Shown piece after piece: positions 14,928 through 18,427 of a stretch of DNA of 18,427 nucleotides. Position numbers and translations under genes: made by a program. Origin of the DNA: an archaeon. GTDB taxonomy: Archaea; Asgardarchaeota; Hermodarchaeia; Hermodarchaeales; Hermodarchaeaceae. Within the stretch, counting starts at the first letter, position 1; every line of letters begins with the position of its first letter. The notes under the pieces were generated by a model. That model was given only the letters and a program-made list of their open reading frames with translations. It had not been told where the DNA came from and made no database searches. The DNA lies in assembly GCA_016550405.1 (NCBI GenBank), contig JABXGX010000212.1:1-18427 (forward strand), read 5' to 3'.

Positions 14928-16172
14928 CTAATCCTCCTTCCTATCATGTTTCAGAGTCTCCGGTACGATGAGTAAGACGATTAGGAACGCAATGACATTC
15001 ATCAGAAGGGCAAAGACCAAATTCCCTCTTAGGGTGAAGAAGATGAATTGGACCAATGCACCTCCTATAATAGGTCCAAATGCCGTCCCAATCGAATTTG
15101 CAGTAGCAATTGTGGACATTGCGCGCCCTCTCCGTGCAACCTTACTCAAATCAGCGGCAGCTGCATAACTTGCTGTAGAAATGAGTGGATACAGGGGAAT
15201 GAACCATAACAGCATTGCGATAAAAGGGTCAAAGACAAACAGATAGATCAGCATAAAGAAGGCGTATCCAGCAAATCCTAAGAGAATAACTGGTTTTCGA
15301 CCAACCCGGTCACTGCCATATCCCGCAGCAAGTGTTACGCCCAATCCGAAAAGTGACGCAAAGCCGTTCGCAATACCAATCATTAGGGGCGTTCCGCCAA
15401 TTTCTGATACTAAGTAGACTCCAAAGAAATAAGCAAATCCGTTTACTCCAAGGCTGCTAATGGCGACGGCTGCTGCTAAAACTAAGGGAATCCAGGTTAG
15501 AGGTTTCCACCAAGAGCGGGGACCAATTTCCGCTTCCGCTAGCGCTTCGCCTGATTTTGAAGAGATAGTTGTATTGGGGATTTCTCGTACGATAATCCAA
15601 ATCGTCAATGCTCCAGCGATAAATGCAAACCCGCCTAACAAGAATAGCCCAGACATGCCAATAAGAGTGAAGAGAAACCCTCCGGTGAACGCTCCCACAG
15701 ACCATCCAACACTACTTGTCGCTAGCAATAATCCCACGGCGCCACCTTTGAAGGTTCGCGCTTCTGTGAGATAGGCATTCGCCATCGGAACTGTCGCTAG
15801 TGAGAAAAGGTACGCAGCACAGGTAACGAGTAGAAACGTGAAGCTATCTTGGATAAAGATATACAGGAAGAAACTGATAGCCTGAGCAAAGAATCCAACG
15901 ATGATGATAGGAAGACGGCGATGCCATCGATCTGAGAGTGCACCCCAAAAATACACACCTAGTAAACCAAAGAGAACGGGGAGTCCACCGATGAGCCCGA
16001 TTTGTAAAAAGGCAGTTTCACCGATTCCTGCGAAAAGGTATAAACTACCATATTGCCAAAAAATCGAAGCTGCAAAATGGTAAAGTGAAAAGCCAAGCAA
16101 AATCCCCCAGACGTAATGTTGAGGAACCTTAGTGTCTACCAATGAGCCACTTTCCTCTTTGTGAAAAACCAT
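14928..16172 (-). CDS. Major facilitator superfamily transporter
   Basis: A 414-residue MFS permease with about 12 membrane helices. The loop between helices 2 and 3 reads FWGALSDRWHRR (75-86), the classic MFS motif A form, and a matching copy in the second half reads GYGSDRVGRKP. A longer cytoplasmic loop near residues 193-215, rich in S, E and G, separates the two six-helix halves. Substrate cannot be told from sequence; the family covers drugs, sugars and metabolites. The ATG at 16172 has no clear Shine-Dalgarno. A possible TATA-like AT-rich run lies near 16251-16262 (minus). It is divergent from the MutY-like gene across 108 bases. Confidence 0.88.
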   Translation of the reverse strand: MVFHKEESGSLVDTKVPQHYVWGILLGFSLYHFAASIFWQYGSLYLFAGIGETAFLQIGLIGGLPVLFGLLGVYFWGALSDRWHRRLPIIIVGFFAQAISFFLYIFIQDSFTFLLVTCAAYLFSLATVPMANAYLTEARTFKGGAVGLLLATSSVGWSVGAFTGGFLFTLIGMSGLFLLGGFAFIAGALTIWIIVREIPNTTISSKSGEALAEAEIGPRSWWKPLTWIPLVLAAAVAISSLGVNGFAYFFGVYLVSEIGGTPLMIGIANGFASLFGLGVTLAAGYGSDRVGRKPVILLGFAGYAFFMLIYLFVFDPFIAMLLWFIPLYPLISTASYAAAADLSKVARRGRAMSTIATANSIGTAFGPIIGGALVQFIFFTLRGNLVFALLMNVIAFLIVLLIVPETLKHDRKED

Positions 16173-16280
16173 GCGCAGTCATGCTAGTATCCAATTCAAA
16201 AAGCTATGCCTATCGAACCTTTCTCTTCTTCTGTTCCGACTTCCAATGGTTTTTTATGATACAACCAAAGCCAACAAGGT

Positions 16281-16994
16281 GTGATTGCAATCAAAAGCAA
16301 ACAACCTGCTGGTCTTCCACCGGTTCCTCTTGCCACGCCTCAACATATTCAAGTTTTTCGACAGGCAATTCTAAGGTGGTATAAGAAACATGGTCGCGAC
16401 CTCCCCTGGCGGCATACCCGTGATCCATATCGAATCCTTGTCTCGGAAATCATGCTTCATCAAACCCAGGTCGATCGTGTGATCCCCAAATACCGCGAAT
16501 TCCTCTCAGCATATCCCACATTTGAAGCCCTTGCTAAAGCCCCTCTGGAAGAAGTTCAACAACTCTGGCGCCCATTAGGATATAATTTCCGACCAGGACG
16601 GCTTCACAAAATCGCCCAACATATCGTAATTAATCTTAATGGCCAATTACCTGACACACTCAAAGAACTAATAACATTACCAGGAATCGGACGTTATACA
16701 GCTGGTGCAATCCTAAGTTTCGCTTTTCACAAAGATGCACCGATTCTTGATACCAATGCCCAACGAGTCCTCAAACGCTTTTTTGCTATTCCAGGCGATC
16801 CATTCCGGGTACCAACCAAACACCAACTCTGGAACCTGGCTCAGGAAGTGATTCCTTCTGGTAAAGGCTATATTTTCAATCAGGGCTTATTAGACTTTGG
16901 TGCCCTCCAATGCCCTGCCCGTGCCCCACATTGCCCCACATGTCTTTTACTTCAAAGTTGTCCATATTATAAAACACAGAGCAAGATTACTTAG
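16281..16994 (+). CDS. mutY: MutY-like DNA glycosylase lacking the C-terminal recognition domain
   Basis: A 237-residue HhH-GPD base-excision-repair enzyme with an Fe-S cluster. Seen: LPWRHTRDPYRILVSEIML (41-59) with catalytic E56, HQTQV (60-64), the helix-hairpin-helix LPGIGRYTAGA (133-143), catalytic D157 in ILDTN, and four cluster cysteines C211, C218, C221, C227 in the C-x6-C-x2-C-x5-C spacing. QTQV and LGY..RP favour MutY, an adenine glycosylase acting on A opposite 8-oxoG. The NUDIX-like C-terminal domain that reads 8-oxoG in full-length MutY is missing, as in the archaeal T/G glycosylase Mig. Y139 occurs in both groups, so specificity is uncertain. The start used is GTG at 16281; a later start is possible because the first 20 residues look unconserved. 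Its TAG overlaps the convergent transporter's stop. Confidence 0.85.
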   Translation: MIAIKSKQPAGLPPVPLATPQHIQVFRQAILRWYKKHGRDLPWRHTRDPYRILVSEIMLHQTQVDRVIPKYREFLSAYPTFEALAKAPLEEVQQLWRPLGYNFRPGRLHKIAQHIVINLNGQLPDTLKELITLPGIGRYTAGAILSFAFHKDAPILDTNAQRVLKRFFAIPGDPFRVPTKHQLWNLAQEVIPSGKGYIFNQGLLDFGALQCPARAPHCPTCLLLQSCPYYKTQSKIT

Positions 16995-17875
16995 CTGTTC
17001 TTTTTGGGGTAATTGATGAACAGTATCCCCATAATGACCAACGCTAAACCGATAATGAAAGTAGGGTAGATGGGTTCATGAAGTAACAGAACCGAGAAGA
17101 GTGTGCCAAAGACGGGGACTAGAGCAATAAAGACTGCAGATTTACTAGCACCCAGGTTTTTAATTCCGAGGAAGTAGAAAAGAAATCCCAACACAGTAAC
17201 GAAGGTTCCCATATAAAGAATGTTCACCCAGAAGGTCAAGTCCACCATTAGTGGAAGGGCCCAAAATTGTTCTAATATAGCTCCAATGAAAAATATGAGA
17301 GTCCCAAAGAAGATCCCCATTGCGGTTGTTTCAAGCGAGGTCCAATTCTTCATGATTTTTTTACCGAGGATGGAATACAGGCCCCAGGTGAACATAGCGC
17401 AAATAAGAATGAGATTCCCTACCAAATATTCAAATTGAAATGCAAGCAAGGCTTGAATACCCACTACAAAAACAATTCCAAGAAAGCTAAACAGATATCC
17501 CGTATATCTCCACTTAGGTATTAGGCGTTCTGATAGAAGAAGGAAGGCTAGTAGACTGACAGTTACCGGACTGATACCCGCGATAATTGATCCTTGAGCT
17601 GCTGTTGTGAACTGCATGCTAATGAGGAAGAGTATGCCATACCCAAAGATTCCAATCAGTCCCAGCACAAAGAAAAGCCCGAAATCACGGACCGTGTAAG
17701 TTTTCATTGAATGTCGTTGGGTAGCAAACATCAAGGGGAGGAAAATCAGGCTGGCTGTAAAGAAGCGAAAGAAACCCACGGTCATGGGCGGAGCTACAGT
17801 AACAACGATTTGAGCTGAGACCCAGCTAGCACCCCAGAAAATCATCGCTAGAATAAGCAGAATGTAGTACTTCAT
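16991..17875 (-). CDS. EamA/DMT-family transporter
   Basis: A 294-residue drug/metabolite transporter of the EamA type with ten membrane helices in two five-helix repeats. The first helix starts MKYYILLILAMIFWGASWV, a typical EamA opening, and the second repeat begins near YLVGNLILICAMFTWGLYS. Members export amino acids, nucleosides or other metabolites; the substrate here is unknown. The frame extends back to a TTG at 17956, but the extra 27 residues are polar and not family-like, so I use the ATG at 17875. The stop (TAA) overlaps the MutY-like stop by four bases, the genes meeting tail to tail. It lies on the same strand as the RecA-like fragment 82 bases upstream. Confidence 0.87.
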   Translation of the reverse strand: MKYYILLILAMIFWGASWVSAQIVVTVAPPMTVGFFRFFTASLIFLPLMFATQRHSMKTYTVRDFGLFFVLGLIGIFGYGILFLISMQFTTAAQGSIIAGISPVTVSLLAFLLLSERLIPKWRYTGYLFSFLGIVFVVGIQALLAFQFEYLVGNLILICAMFTWGLYSILGKKIMKNWTSLETTAMGIFFGTLIFFIGAILEQFWALPLMVDLTFWVNILYMGTFVTVLGFLFYFLGIKNLGASKSAVFIALVPVFGTLFSVLLLHEPIYPTFIIGLALVIMGILFINYPKKNS

Positions 17876-17957
17876 GATACTGAAATTCAATTGAGGGCGG
17901 CTCCTCGAAGTGAAGCCCCCTTCATCTTGTGGGCTAAAAATGAATGGATTCGACAAC

Positions 17958-18427
17958 CTACTTGTTAAAAAGGGTAGTTTGATACGAGCTAAGTCTATGC
18001 CTTGGCTGCGAGATGACCGTACTCCGTTGCATCCATGGACGGCCGGGATGCTTCTCTAACGTAAAGGTGTCGGTGGTGTTTTGGCGCTGATGGTGGATGA
18101 GCACGTGAAACCGATGGCGCGCCGCTTGGCCGATTCGGAGGGGCGGCTTTGACTGGCGCGTGGGAGCATCGGCACTGGCTACAACGGCCACTTGATGGGT
18201 AAAAGCGAGTTGCTTGAGGTGGGCAGCAAGCTGGGCACGGCGGAAGATACGGGGGTCGGCGACGGAGTCCAGTGTTGCCGATGTGTTTATGTCACCTTCC
18301 TCTTCTTGGACGAGGTGTGTAAGCCCGTTGACGAACAGAATCGGGGCATCGAGTCCATGAATGGTATTGGGTGCTTCGTCGAGGAGTGATAGCAATTGGT
18401 CTGTGGTAAAGGCACGCGCGATGTGAA
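17958..18427 (-). CDS. RecA/RadA-like ATPase, C-terminal part; start lies beyond the window
   Basis: The frame is open to the right edge, so the N-terminus and Walker A are outside the window. The visible 156 residues run from HIARAFTTDQLLSLLD, matching the IARAYNSDHQ region of RadA, to a Walker B-like APILFVNGLTHLV, then RRAQLAAHLKQLAF.HQVAVVAS, matching the RadA helix and the L2 strand (avvvTNQ in RadA). Next comes PPLRIGQAARHRFHV and TFTLEKHPGRPW, where RadA has the GG..LAHAS.TR and the conserved SP tail. Where RadA has Asp-Ser after the Walker B strand, this protein has Asn-Gly. GC here is clearly higher than in the rest of the window (about 55% in a sampled 60-base line). It may be a RadA/RadB paralogue, possibly inactive as an ATPase. 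Confidence in family is moderate. Confidence 0.6.
   Translation of the reverse strand, partial: HIARAFTTDQLLSLLDEAPNTIHGLDAPILFVNGLTHLVQEEEGDINTSATLDSVADPRIFRRAQLAAHLKQLAFTHQVAVVASADAPTRQSKPPLRIGQAARHRFHVLIHHQRQNTTDTFTLEKHPGRPWMQRSTVISQPRHRLSSYQTTLFNK

Noticed and set aside
15460..15774. A 104-codon plus-strand ORF inside the MFS gene
   Set aside because: Antisense to a clearly supported transporter; Pro/Ala/Asn-rich product typical of shadow frames.

Overview
The window reads as part of an archaeal chromosome of moderate GC content (roughly low-to-mid 40s percent by eye). Several genes are preceded by TATA-like boxes about 25 bp before a plausible transcription start, often with very short leaders. 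Shine-Dalgarno motifs are of the GGTGA/GGAGG type. The gene content includes an archaeal XRE-type regulator, a Hef-like SF2 helicase, a Cia2-like MIP18 protein and a RecA/RadA-family fragment. The Cia2-like protein and the V4R-type protein suggest an Asgard or TACK lineage, but that is inference and no marker gene settles it.

Layout. Positions 1-214 hold no ORF but a GC-rich stretch with strong inverted repeats, with a TATA-like box facing into it on the minus strand: a possible unidentified RNA running off the left edge. Positions 215-1435 (minus) encode a GT-C-like polytopic membrane protein. Positions 1511-1861 (minus) encode a small HTH regulator with three CxxC pairs. It is divergent, across a 184-bp control region with a 13-bp palindrome and a clear TATA box, from an SF2 helicase with an altered DEAH box (2046-3815, plus).

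Positions 3910-8026 form a sulfur-related neighbourhood. A SufS-type cysteine desulfurase (plus) meets an E1-like ThiF/MoeB/HesA enzyme (minus) tail to tail, sharing a CTAG as both stop codons. Behind the E1 enzyme, in the same operon, lies a 505-residue coiled-coil protein with a C-terminal winged-helix-like domain. Divergent from that is a MIP18/Cia2-like Fe-S assembly factor. A sulfur mobilisation and Fe-S delivery set is a reasonable reading; the joint function is inferred.

Positions 8210-12718 (plus) carry a stand-alone XylR_N/V4R sensor-like protein, a secreted membrane-anchored M14 zinc carboxypeptidase, an FGGY carbohydrate kinase and a nitroreductase. Positions 12731-17875 mix short units on both strands: a DUF998 membrane protein, an HD phosphohydrolase, a four-helix membrane protein, an MFS transporter, a MutY-like glycosylase without the C-terminal recognition domain, and an EamA/DMT exporter. 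At the right edge (17958-18427, minus) is the C-terminal part of a RecA/RadA-like ATPase. It is visibly richer in GC than its neighbours and has Asn-Gly where the Walker B Asp-Ser is expected.

There is no CRISPR array, insertion sequence, rRNA or complete tRNA that I can support. No stretch over 300 bases lacks a gene.
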